A stretch of DNA of 64,000 bases from Zhongshania marina (GTDB taxonomy: Bacteria > Pseudomonadota > Gammaproteobacteria > Pseudomonadales > Spongiibacteraceae). Location of the stretch: the NCBI RefSeq assembly GCF_002915595.1, contig NZ_PQGG01000026.1, forward strand, positions 61,491-125,490, written 5' to 3'. Of this stretch, positions 9,584 to 16,957 are shown piece by piece. Numbering within the stretch: the stretch's first letter is position 1; every line of letters starts with the position of its first letter. The notes beneath the pieces are model-generated. The model saw only the letters and a list, made by a program, of their open reading frames with translations. It had not been told where the DNA came from and ran no database searches. The translations under genes were made by a program, and so were the position numbers.

Positions 9584-9706
9584 CAAAACAGCTTGAGGCT
9601 GTTTTGCCCCCTACGGGGCGCCTGTCGGCGGTCTAAATTGCTGCCGCAATTTGTCGAACCTAGAGAGGTTCTCACCGATCAGGAGAACCAAATTAAAAAG
9701 CCACCC
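9584..9706. repeat. 123 bp tandem repeat, copy A
   Basis: Identical at 121 of 123 positions to 9757-9879, offset 173 bp. The unit is a chain of small hairpins: AAAACAGC/GCTGTTTT, GCCCC/GGGGC, AATTGC/GCAATT and GGTTCTC/GAGAACC. Beyond it (9707-9756) lies a decayed version of the tRNA terminator and of the tRNA 3' end (a GAGAGGATT remnant). Confidence 0.9.
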
Positions 9707-9756
9707 GCTACACGGGGAGGGGCTTTAATTGTGCGGGATTTGAGAGAGGATTGACT

Positions 9757-9879
9757 CAAAACAGCTTGAGGCTGTTTTGCCCCCTACGGGGCGCCTGTTG
9801 GCGGTCTAAATTGCTGCCGCAATTTGTCGAACCTGGAGAGGTTCTCACCGATCAGGAGAACCAAATTAAAAAGCCACCC
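9757..9879. repeat. 123 bp tandem repeat, copy B
   Basis: The intact copy, running directly into the tRNA-Arg terminator stem. On the minus strand it is the region just downstream of tRNA-Arg. It differs from copy A at two positions (T/C in the G(T/C)TGGCGG-type block and A/G in CCTRGAG). Confidence 0.9.
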
Positions 9880-9901
9880 ACCGGGTGGCTTTTTAATTTG
9901 G
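9861..9901 (-). terminator. Terminator of tRNA-Arg
   Basis: A perfect 19 bp stem: arms 9861-9879 and 9883-9901 with a 3-base loop. It begins at the CCA end of the tRNA and has an A-rich/T-rich stem base (GGCTTTTTAATTT), the usual form of a minus-strand intrinsic terminator. Confidence 0.85.
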
Positions 9902-9975
9902 CCCGCCCGAGAGGATTCGAACCTCTGACCTTTGCCTCCGGAGGGCAACGCTCTATCCAGCTGAGCTACGGGCGG
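9899..9975 (-). tRNA. tRNA-Arg (anticodon CCG)
   Basis: A complete 77-nt cloverleaf on the minus strand: acceptor CCGCCCG paired with CGGGCGG, D arm GCTCAGCTGGATAGAGC, anticodon stem TTGCC/GGCAA with loop CTCCGGA (anticodon CCG), T arm AGAGG-TTCGAAT-CCTCT, discriminator G and encoded CCA. It reads the CGG arginine codon. The strong terminator overlaps its 3' end. A + strand 85-codon frame across it is spurious. Confidence 0.97.
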
Positions 9976-10183
9976 AAAATGGGTACTTCACGAAGCGCGA
10001 CACTATAACAGAGGGGGTCTAACGCCTCAATATGATTCGGGCCAGCCAGGAAAACTTAGCTACGATTCTAAATTAACCAATTCAAGCGCCGAACTCACCC
10101 GACAAATACGCTTCCGCACTGTCCTCATACGCCATGCTTACTGTCGTCAAAGGTCATAATTACGCGCCAGCGAACATGCAAAT

Positions 10184-10226
10184 ACTACTAAGTAGTGCTA
10201 CCTTCACTACTAGTAAAGCTACTAGT
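10184..10226. promoter_or_regulatory. Operator-like repeats upstream of the TonB-dependent receptor
   Basis: A 13 bp palindrome ACTACT-A-AGTAGT (10184-10196) is followed by a 12 bp-spaced direct repeat CTACTAGT-AAAG-CTACTAGT (10207-10226). They lie 50-95 bp before the receptor ATG. The regulator is unknown. The rest of 9976-10278 shows nothing else I can name. Confidence 0.55.
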
Positions 10227-10278
10227 CTGTAACCACCCAGCAAAGTAAGCCCACTATAATAACGATAGAAGGTCCACA

Positions 10279-12669
10279 ATGCGCCAGCAATTCACCCCCA
10301 ATCGTCACCCGCTCCGTAGTGCCATTCGGTTTTTTAGCACATCGGCCCTTATCGTCGCGGGCAGCGGTTTGCTTAGCAGCGCGCTACATGCAGCGCCACG
10401 TATTATCGAGGAGGTGATTGTTACGGCCAACAAAAAAGCCGAAAGTGCGCAGGATGTGCCCTTGTCTATTTCTGTTGTCGGGGCGGATTTTATTCAAGAG
10501 TCCGGCCTGTCCGATGTTGGGGAGATTACACGCTACATCCCCAACGTGAGTTTCGACTCCTCTTTGGCCCTGTATACCAGCATTACCATACGCGGATTTG
10601 GTACGCCGCCACTCGGCGTCGGCTTTGAGCCCTCGATTGGCTTGGTAATTGACGATGTGCCCTATGGGCGCTCTACGTTTGCACAGGATGCCGTATTTGA
10701 TATCGACCGCCTAGAGGTCTTACGCGGCCCCCAGGGCACGCTATTTGGCAAAAATACCTTAGGCGGCGTACTTAATTTCCACACAATGGACCCGACTTCC
10801 GAGCCAGAGGGCTTCATTAAATTTGGTCACGGTGAGAATATTGAAAGCAACAATGTCGAAGGGGCAATTTCTGGCCCTATTTTCGGCGATAACTTTCTCG
10901 GTCGATTAGCATTTCGCTACAACGACGCCGACACACTTGAATACAACAGCACCCGCGACGAGCAGCAAACCCAGGAAGACAAGGCCGTTCGCTTAAAACT
11001 CAGCTGGTTTTTAAGCGACACCTTAACCGCCAATTTCACGGGCCTGTATGCTGAATCGCTCACCAAGGGTTATACCCAGTCATTATTTATTGCCAGTGAC
11101 CGTAGCATGAGGGTTTTCCGCGAATACGACCCTCAAACCGAGGCCGACGCCTACGACCAAAACACCTCGACTGATGCCCCAACCCGCTCAGACCGCGAGG
11201 TAAAAGCAGCGTCTTTAAGTTTAATTTGGCGCCCCGACGAACTCATGGGCATTACCGCCCCCGAACTGACCACCATCGCGTCTTGGTCTGAAGTGATTAC
11301 ACCCTATTCGCTAGACGTGGATTACTCGCCAGTGCCCTTGGTGGCATTTAATGAACCACCCAAAGGCAACCCTTACACCGCCGAAGCAATAGAAGTTCGC
11401 TTAGCCGGCGGCTTAGACGCGCCGTTTGACTGGGGTGAAGGGATGGACTTTGTTGTGGGTGTGTTTGCGCAAGAGTCCACCAATGATGTCTTCCAAGATA
11501 TCGACGTGAGTCTGAACGGTTTAATCGCATTTGCCCGCGCAGGTGCGATTGTTCAAAACATTCAACTGCCGTTTGATCCACTGTTAATTGACCTGCCAAT
11601 CTCACTGCCAGATCTAATTCCCGGCATTATTGAAAGGGAGCGCTATATTTCTGCCACTCAATCTACAACCCAATCCTTTGCTATTTTCTCGCAATTTAAT
11701 TGGATTCTGACTGACCGCCTAACAGCAACCGCAGGTATACGCTACGGCGAAGATGAGTCTGAGGGTTCGTCTTACTCTCGCGTCGCGGCCGGCGCCAGCA
11801 TTTCCGGTGGCTCACTCAATCAAAGCGACTTCAGCGCACCAAACTTGAAAAACAAAGAAACCAATGTGTCGCCAAAGCTAGCCTTTAATTACGAAATAAT
11901 TCCAGACGTGAACGTGTACGTGAACGCCGCCAAGGGCTTTAAAGCCGGCGGCTTTGACCCCGCACCGCTGAACGACAACAACCTGACCTATAAAGGCGAA
12001 GAAACCCTAACCTATGAAGCCGGTATTAAATCCCGTTTACTAGGCGGTTCTTTGACCTTGAACATGGCGGTGTTCGACAGCGACGTGAAAAACCTGCAAA
12101 TTCGCACATTCTCCGGCGTTACCTTAACCACCTTCAATGCACCAGAGTCCTCAAGCCAAGGCGCAGAAATGGACTTCTTCTGGCTACCGCCCATTGATGG
12201 GGTAAGTCTTGCGGGCAGCCTCGCCTACCTTGACGCCAAGTACGACAGCTTTACTGAGGGGCCGCCACTTTTTACCTCTGAGCAAAATCAAACCCAAGAT
12301 TTGAGCGGCAAGCCACTCCCTTATGCGCCGCGCTGGTCTGGCTCTTTGTCACCCCGCTGGGAATTCCCACTGTTTGGCAGCGCGGATCTTCTGGGTAGTG
12401 TGCGCATGAATATTTCCTACACCGACGAACGCTACCTAGACTCAGATATTGACCCCAATACCCTACAAGATGCCGTGACTCGCACCGACATAGGTCTAGG
12501 TTTGCGCTCTGAATCCAGTGATTGGTCGGTAAACTTCCAGGCCCGTAATGTGACTCAAGAACAAGATGCCGTACTTATTCTTGATCAACCGCTAATTCCT
12601 GGCAACTACACCAAGACACCACACCCAGACCAAACAACCTACCAATTAGATTTTAGAATTGGATTTTAA
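10279..12669 (+). CDS. TonB-dependent outer-membrane receptor
   Basis: Outer-membrane gated beta-barrel importer powered by TonB-ExbB-ExbD. The 796-residue protein has a signal peptide (about residues 1-38, ending ALHAA), a TonB box (EEVIVTA) near residue 44, a plug domain (SQDVPLSISV-like start, VEVLRGPQGTLFGKNTLGG near residue 150) and a beta barrel ending in aromatic YQLDFRIGF. It belongs to the family of receptors often found next to catabolic genes for hydrophobic substrates rather than classic siderophore receptors. The substrate cannot be read from sequence; position beside the acyl-CoA operon suggests it imports that operon's substrate. ATG 10279 follows AGAAGGT. Confidence 0.92.
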   Translation: MRQQFTPNRHPLRSAIRFFSTSALIVAGSGLLSSALHAAPRIIEEVIVTANKKAESAQDVPLSISVVGADFIQESGLSDVGEITRYIPNVSFDSSLALYTSITIRGFGTPPLGVGFEPSIGLVIDDVPYGRSTFAQDAVFDIDRLEVLRGPQGTLFGKNTLGGVLNFHTMDPTSEPEGFIKFGHGENIESNNVEGAISGPIFGDNFLGRLAFRYNDADTLEYNSTRDEQQTQEDKAVRLKLSWFLSDTLTANFTGLYAESLTKGYTQSLFIASDRSMRVFREYDPQTEADAYDQNTSTDAPTRSDREVKAASLSLIWRPDELMGITAPELTTIASWSEVITPYSLDVDYSPVPLVAFNEPPKGNPYTAEAIEVRLAGGLDAPFDWGEGMDFVVGVFAQESTNDVFQDIDVSLNGLIAFARAGAIVQNIQLPFDPLLIDLPISLPDLIPGIIERERYISATQSTTQSFAIFSQFNWILTDRLTATAGIRYGEDESEGSSYSRVAAGASISGGSLNQSDFSAPNLKNKETNVSPKLAFNYEIIPDVNVYVNAAKGFKAGGFDPAPLNDNNLTYKGEETLTYEAGIKSRLLGGSLTLNMAVFDSDVKNLQIRTFSGVTLTTFNAPESSSQGAEMDFFWLPPIDGVSLAGSLAYLDAKYDSFTEGPPLFTSEQNQTQDLSGKPLPYAPRWSGSLSPRWEFPLFGSADLLGSVRMNISYTDERYLDSDIDPNTLQDAVTRTDIGLGLRSESSDWSVNFQARNVTQEQDAVLILDQPLIPGNYTKTPHPDQTTYQLDFRIGF

Positions 12670-12698
12670 TAAAAAGAGAAGAAATTATTCTTAATACT

Positions 12699-12723
12699 CT
12701 GGGTTCAGCTTTGCTGAACCCAG
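12699..12723. terminator. Hairpin between convergent receptor and SDR genes
   Basis: CTGGGTTCAGC (12699-12709), loop TTT, GCTGAACCCAG (12713-12723): a perfect 11 bp stem between two convergent stop codons, with A/T-rich flanks on both sides. Likely a bidirectional terminator. Confidence 0.75.
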
Positions 12724-12739
12724 ATAAAAAGTATTTATT

Positions 12740-13588
12740 TTAACGGAAATAATCTGGTCTACCATGCATCCACAAATCACCCCATAGCTGACCACCACCG
12801 TCTAAGGTAAGCACTTCGCCGGTAATGAAACTGCCACTTGGGCCGCCAAGATACACACAGGCCTGAGCAATATCCCAGGGTGTGCCAAAACGCTTCATAG
12901 GGTTGGATTTATCAAATTCGCTTAGTGCTTCAGGACTATAAGCCCGCATCCCCTCACTAAAAATAACGCCAGGAGCCACACAGTTAACACGAATATTATA
13001 CTCTGCCCACTCTACCGCCACCGTTTTAGAAAGATGAATAACACCAGCGCGCGCAGCGCAGGTATGGGCACCACCGTTCATGCCCCGAGGAACCACCGCA
13101 ACAATATTTACAATGCTGCCCTGCTGCTTGCGATCACGCCACTGCCGAGCCGCATGCTGCATCATATACCAGCTGCCGTTGAGGTTATTACTCACCACCG
13201 CGTCCCAGCCGTTTTTCGAAAAATCGATAGCGGATTGCGGAAACTGACCACCGGCGTTATTTATCAAAATATCTAGACGGCCAAACTCGGCAAAAATATC
13301 TGCATACATTGCAGCAATGCCGTCATAGTCTCGAATATCTTGGATTTTATAGCTGGCGGACAATCCAGCGGAGGTGAGCGCAGCAACAGTATCAATTAAC
13401 TTTTGCTCGGTGCGGCCGGTAATAATGATATGGGCGCCAAGACGGGCAAAACACCACGCCGTAGCCTTGCCGATACCACTACCACCACCGCTAACTAAAA
13501 CAAGCTGCCCTTTAAAACAGTCCCCGCTAAATGGCAGCGGGGAGTTTGCAAAGTCAGCATCATTTGGAATTGTCATCGGCTTTGTCAT
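12740..13588 (-). CDS. SDR-family oxidoreductase with Arg in the catalytic Lys position
   Basis: NAD(P)-dependent short-chain dehydrogenase/reductase, 282 residues. The cofactor motif SGGGSGIG is near residue 34, then NNAGG near residue 110 and VNCVAPG near residue 203. In the active-site helix the sequence is AHTCAARAG, resembling the 2,4-dienoyl-CoA reductase/AtuG-type SDRs (AHxxxAKAG) rather than the classic YxxxK. Codon CGC (13049-13051) puts Arg180 where Lys is expected. It is the last gene of the carboxylase operon, 28 bp after the acyl-CoA dehydrogenase. The likely substrate is an acyl-CoA or terpenoid intermediate; exact reaction unknown. Confidence 0.85.
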   Translation of the reverse strand: MTKPMTIPNDADFANSPLPFSGDCFKGQLVLVSGGGSGIGKATAWCFARLGAHIIITGRTEQKLIDTVAALTSAGLSASYKIQDIRDYDGIAAMYADIFAEFGRLDILINNAGGQFPQSAIDFSKNGWDAVVSNNLNGSWYMMQHAARQWRDRKQQGSIVNIVAVVPRGMNGGAHTCAARAGVIHLSKTVAVEWAEYNIRVNCVAPGVIFSEGMRAYSPEALSEFDKSNPMKRFGTPWDIAQACVYLGGPSGSFITGEVLTLDGGGQLWGDLWMHGRPDYFR

Positions 13589-13616
13589 TATTTTTACTCA
13601 GCCAATGCACACCTGC

Positions 13617-14786
13617 TTAGCGAAGCAGTTCACCGGCAATAATTAATTTACGAACTTCAGTTGTACCTGCACCAATTTCTAATAACTTGGTAGCGCGGAA
13701 CAAGCGATTCATTTCAGATTCCCAAATATAACCGCTGCCGCCATGTACTTGCACGCCGTCGTCTAGAACTTTATTCAAAGTATTAGCAACAAACATAATT
13801 GCGGCTGCAGTTAACTGATGAATTTCACCGCGACCGGCCTCCCCGTGACCCACAGCCTGGCAGGCAGACAATGCACGGTAGGTCATCAGTTTCATGGTTT
13901 CAACATTGGCGTACATATCTGCCAAACGGCTTTGTACCATTTGGAATGACGCGATTGGCTTACCAAATTGCTGACGAGTTTTAGCGTACTCCACCGACAA
14001 TTCCAAAGCGCGCTCGGCAATGCCAACACAAATTGGGTTAATCATGGCGCGCTCAAGATCTAGGCCACTCATGACAACGCGATGCCCCTGACCTAATTCA
14101 CCAACGATATTTTCTGCAGGTACGCGACACTCTTCGAAAACCAGTTCCGCTGTTTGACTGCCACGGAAACCCATCTTAGTTAGTTTCTGCGCCACTTTAA
14201 AACCAGGGAAATCTTTCTCAACCAAAAAGGCAGTAATACCTTTTGAACCCGCGTCTTTTTCTGTTTTCGCATAAACCAATAGCACATCGGCAACGGGACC
14301 ATTAGTGATATAAATTTTGCTGCCATTTAAAACATAGTGATCGCCGTCTTTACGTGCAGTGGTGCGCATTGAACCCAAGGCGTCAGAACCTGCACCGGGC
14401 TCAGTCAAACCTAGCGCGCCAATCTTAGTACCCGCACACACTTCTGGCAGGTATTTCTTTTTAAGAAACTCACTCGCGTTTGCGTAAATATTATTGGCAA
14501 ACAAATTGTCATGAACCACCCAGCTTAAACCCAAGGCGTGGTTCCAGCGCGAGAAGGCCTGAGCAATAACACCGCAGGACAAAAAGTCCATGCCCGCACC
14601 ACCGTACTCAGGGTCAACAGTCACGCCCAGCAAACCGAGCTCACCTAATTTGGGGAACAACTCAGAGGGCCACCACTCTTCGTTATCCATGCGCTCAGAC
14701 AAGGGGTACAACATATCCCGTGCAATGCGGTCAGCGTGATCAAGTAAACCTTGATGCTCTTCACTAAGCTCAAACATATTGCTCAT
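13617..14786 (-). CDS. Acyl-CoA dehydrogenase, isovaleryl-CoA type
   Basis: FAD flavoprotein introducing a 2,3 double bond into an acyl-CoA and passing electrons to ETF. The 389-residue protein is full length: GLTEPGAGSDALG near residue 130, FRGSQTAELVFEECRVP near 206, and HGGSGYIWESEMNRLFR near 347. The canonical catalytic Glu of medium-chain enzymes is absent (IGAGTTEVRK rather than a YEGT-type motif), while LDLER near residue 240 supplies the Glu used by isovaleryl-CoA dehydrogenase. That points to a branched substrate, such as isovaleryl-CoA or citronellyl-CoA. It lies between the carboxyltransferase and SDR genes. Confidence 0.9.
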   Translation of the reverse strand: MSNMFELSEEHQGLLDHADRIARDMLYPLSERMDNEEWWPSELFPKLGELGLLGVTVDPEYGGAGMDFLSCGVIAQAFSRWNHALGLSWVVHDNLFANNIYANASEFLKKKYLPEVCAGTKIGALGLTEPGAGSDALGSMRTTARKDGDHYVLNGSKIYITNGPVADVLLVYAKTEKDAGSKGITAFLVEKDFPGFKVAQKLTKMGFRGSQTAELVFEECRVPAENIVGELGQGHRVVMSGLDLERAMINPICVGIAERALELSVEYAKTRQQFGKPIASFQMVQSRLADMYANVETMKLMTYRALSACQAVGHGEAGRGEIHQLTAAAIMFVANTLNKVLDDGVQVHGGSGYIWESEMNRLFRATKLLEIGAGTTEVRKLIIAGELLR

Positions 14787-14815
14787 GATTTTTTCCTCAA
14801 TTCTTTCAATGCTGT

Positions 14816-16423
14816 TTAAACGCGAAGTACGCCGTAACGCGGATCTTCAATCGGTGCGTTCATTGCCGTGGCTATCGCCATACCCAATGCATTACGAGTG
14901 TCGGCGGGATCGATAATGCCGTCATCCCAAATTAGCGATGAAGTGTAGTAAGCGCTGCTTTGATGCTCGTAGTCGTCGGTCACATCACTGTAAATTTTAG
15001 CGCGCTCTTCCTCGCTCAGGGTTTTGCCTTCGCGCTCAAGTTGCGTTGTTTTAATGGTCGCTAAAGTTTTTGCTGCCTGCTCGCCACCCATTACAGAAAT
15101 TTCGCTATTAGGCCAGCTAAACAGGAAGCGACTATCAAAGGCGCGACCACACATACCGTAGTTACCAGCACCGTAAGAGCCATTGGTCATAATGGTGAAC
15201 TTAGGCACTTCACTGCCAGCCTGCACCATAATCATTTTGGCGCCGTCTTTAGTTATACCTTCACGCTCGTATTCACGGCCAACCATGTAGCCCGTAATAT
15301 TCTGCAAGAACACCAGCGGCGTTTTATTTTGATTACACAATTGAATAAAGTGCGCCGCTTTTTTAGAGCTGTCGTTAAACAAAATACCGTTATTGCCAAT
15401 GATGCCAACTTTATAACCCCAGATATGCGCAAAGCCGCAGATTAAGGTTTTACCGTAGGCCGGTTGATACTCATGAAAGCGACTGCCATCAACGATGCGG
15501 GCTATTACTTCCATCATATCGAACTGCGTTTTGATGTTTGCAGGAATAATGCCGTACAACTCTTTCGGGTCGTAATAGGGTGCTTCTGGCGCTTGTTGCT
15601 GGGCATCCCACTTTTTCTTCTTGCTCCACTGGGCAACAATTTCGCGACCAATGGCAATGGCTTCTTCTTCGGTTTCTGCTGGGTAGTCACAGGTGCCGCT
15701 GACTGAAGTGTGCATGTCTGCACCGCCTAATTCTTCAACCGTTACCTCTTCACCGGTAGCCGCTTTTACCAGCGGTGGTCCACCGAGGAATACCGCACCG
15801 GTGCCACGCACAATAACACTGTAGTCACTTAAGGCCGGCACATAAGCACCGCCAGCCGTACAGTGACCAAATACCAAGGACAACTGCTTGCAGCCCATTT
15901 TGCTGAGAATTGCTTGGTTGCGGAAAATGCGGCCCGCATAATATTTGTCGCCAAACAATTCAGATTGCAGCGGCAAGAAACCGCCGGCGCTGTCACACAA
16001 ATGAATAACCGGCAGATGGTTTTCAATCGCGATATCCATAGCGCGAACAATCTTTTTGATTGTCATTGGATACCAAGCGCCGCCTTTTACCGTGCTGTCG
16101 TTGGCGTGAATCAATACTTCACGACCGCAAACGATACCGATACCTGTAATGCAGCTAGCTGATGGCGAGTCGCCATCGTAATGCTCACCCGCCGCCAAAG
16201 TAGATAGCTCTAGAAATGGCGTACCTGGGTCGAGCAGCATCTCCAAACGCTCGCGCGGAAGCATTTTGCCTTGGCGCTCTAAACGGTCTAAATCCCGCTG
16301 CGGACGCTCATAGCGAGCGGCGTGTTGACGACGATGAAACTCGCCCAAACGCGCTTCGTTGGCTTTAAGGTTTTCTTGATACTCTGGCGAATTAACATTA
16401 ACTCGCGATTGAATTCTACGCAT
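14816..16423 (-). CDS. Acyl-CoA carboxylase carboxyltransferase (beta) subunit, methylcrotonyl-/geranyl-CoA type
   Basis: Transfers CO2 from carboxybiotin to an unsaturated branched acyl-CoA. The 535-residue length and the motifs HLCDSAGGFLPLQ, GHCTAGGAYVPALSD, FLGGPPLVKAATGE and GAGNYGMCGRAFDSRFLFSWP place it with LiuB/AtuC proteins. Where methylcrotonyl enzymes usually carry a Phe (HFGRIF context), this one has YAGRIFRNQAIL. From memory of the Pseudomonas enzymes, a small residue there goes with geranyl-CoA activity, so a larger substrate than methylcrotonyl-CoA is likely but unproven. It is the third gene of the operon, 41 bp after the biotin carrier. Confidence 0.9.
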   Translation of the reverse strand: MRRIQSRVNVNSPEYQENLKANEARLGEFHRRQHAARYERPQRDLDRLERQGKMLPRERLEMLLDPGTPFLELSTLAAGEHYDGDSPSASCITGIGIVCGREVLIHANDSTVKGGAWYPMTIKKIVRAMDIAIENHLPVIHLCDSAGGFLPLQSELFGDKYYAGRIFRNQAILSKMGCKQLSLVFGHCTAGGAYVPALSDYSVIVRGTGAVFLGGPPLVKAATGEEVTVEELGGADMHTSVSGTCDYPAETEEEAIAIGREIVAQWSKKKKWDAQQQAPEAPYYDPKELYGIIPANIKTQFDMMEVIARIVDGSRFHEYQPAYGKTLICGFAHIWGYKVGIIGNNGILFNDSSKKAAHFIQLCNQNKTPLVFLQNITGYMVGREYEREGITKDGAKMIMVQAGSEVPKFTIMTNGSYGAGNYGMCGRAFDSRFLFSWPNSEISVMGGEQAAKTLATIKTTQLEREGKTLSEEERAKIYSDVTDDYEHQSSAYYTSSLIWDDGIIDPADTRNALGMAIATAMNAPIEDPRYGVLRV

Positions 16424-16464
16424 GCCGATAGTCCAGCCGATTTCAATGAATGACAGTAAGGGGT

Positions 16465-16956
16465 TTAATCGTTGCTTTCGATCTCAACAAGAACATCGTC
16501 CTTGTTAAACTCAGAACCCGCACTTACATGTATACGCCCAACAACACCGTCGCAGGCCGCTCTCACTGTCGATTGCAACTTCATGCTCTCAATCGTCAGC
16601 AGTTTAGCGCCCTCGACAACTTCGTCGCCTTCAGCAACCAATACTTCCACCACTACACCGGGCATCGGCGCGCTAATTGCGCCCGCCGCAACACTTGCGC
16701 CAGCTGCAGCTGCCCGTGGGTCAAAGGCAGTGACTTTGAAATAGCGACCAGACATTTTGATATAAATATCGTCGCCATCTCTGGCCACCCAAGACTCGTA
16801 ATTTTTGCCGTCTAAGCTAAGCGTGCAGCGACCTTCTTTGCCGTGCTCAAACACCACGCGGCAATCTTTATCGCCAATATTCAGCACAAGTTCGTCAGCC
16901 AAACTACGCGGTGCAACTTTTACCAGCTCATCGCCAATTTTGAATGCGTATCTCAA
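16465..16956 (-). CDS. Separate biotin carboxyl carrier subunit of the acyl-CoA carboxylase
   Basis: A 163-residue protein made of a BT-like linker domain (residues ~1-95) and a biotinyl domain (~95-163), APMPGVVVEVLVAEGDEVVEG followed by ESMKL with Lys126 as the biotinylated residue. It corresponds to the C-terminal quarter of the ~660-residue alpha subunits LiuD/AtuF. It starts at TTG (16954-16956), one base after the TGA of the biotin carboxylase gene and in another frame. A GGAG sits 8 bases before the TTG inside the upstream gene, so translational coupling is likely. Confidence 0.87.
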   Translation of the reverse strand: MRYAFKIGDELVKVAPRSLADELVLNIGDKDCRVVFEHGKEGRCTLSLDGKNYESWVARDGDDIYIKMSGRYFKVTAFDPRAAAAGASVAAGAISAPMPGVVVEVLVAEGDEVVEGAKLLTIESMKLQSTVRAACDGVVGRIHVSAGSEFNKDDVLVEIESND

Positions 16957-16957
16957 C

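Noticed and set aside
9751..10008. 85-codon + frame containing RPRGFEPLTFASGGQ
   Set aside because: It is the reverse strand of tRNA-Arg and its terminator; this peptide is a well-known artefact of tRNA genes.
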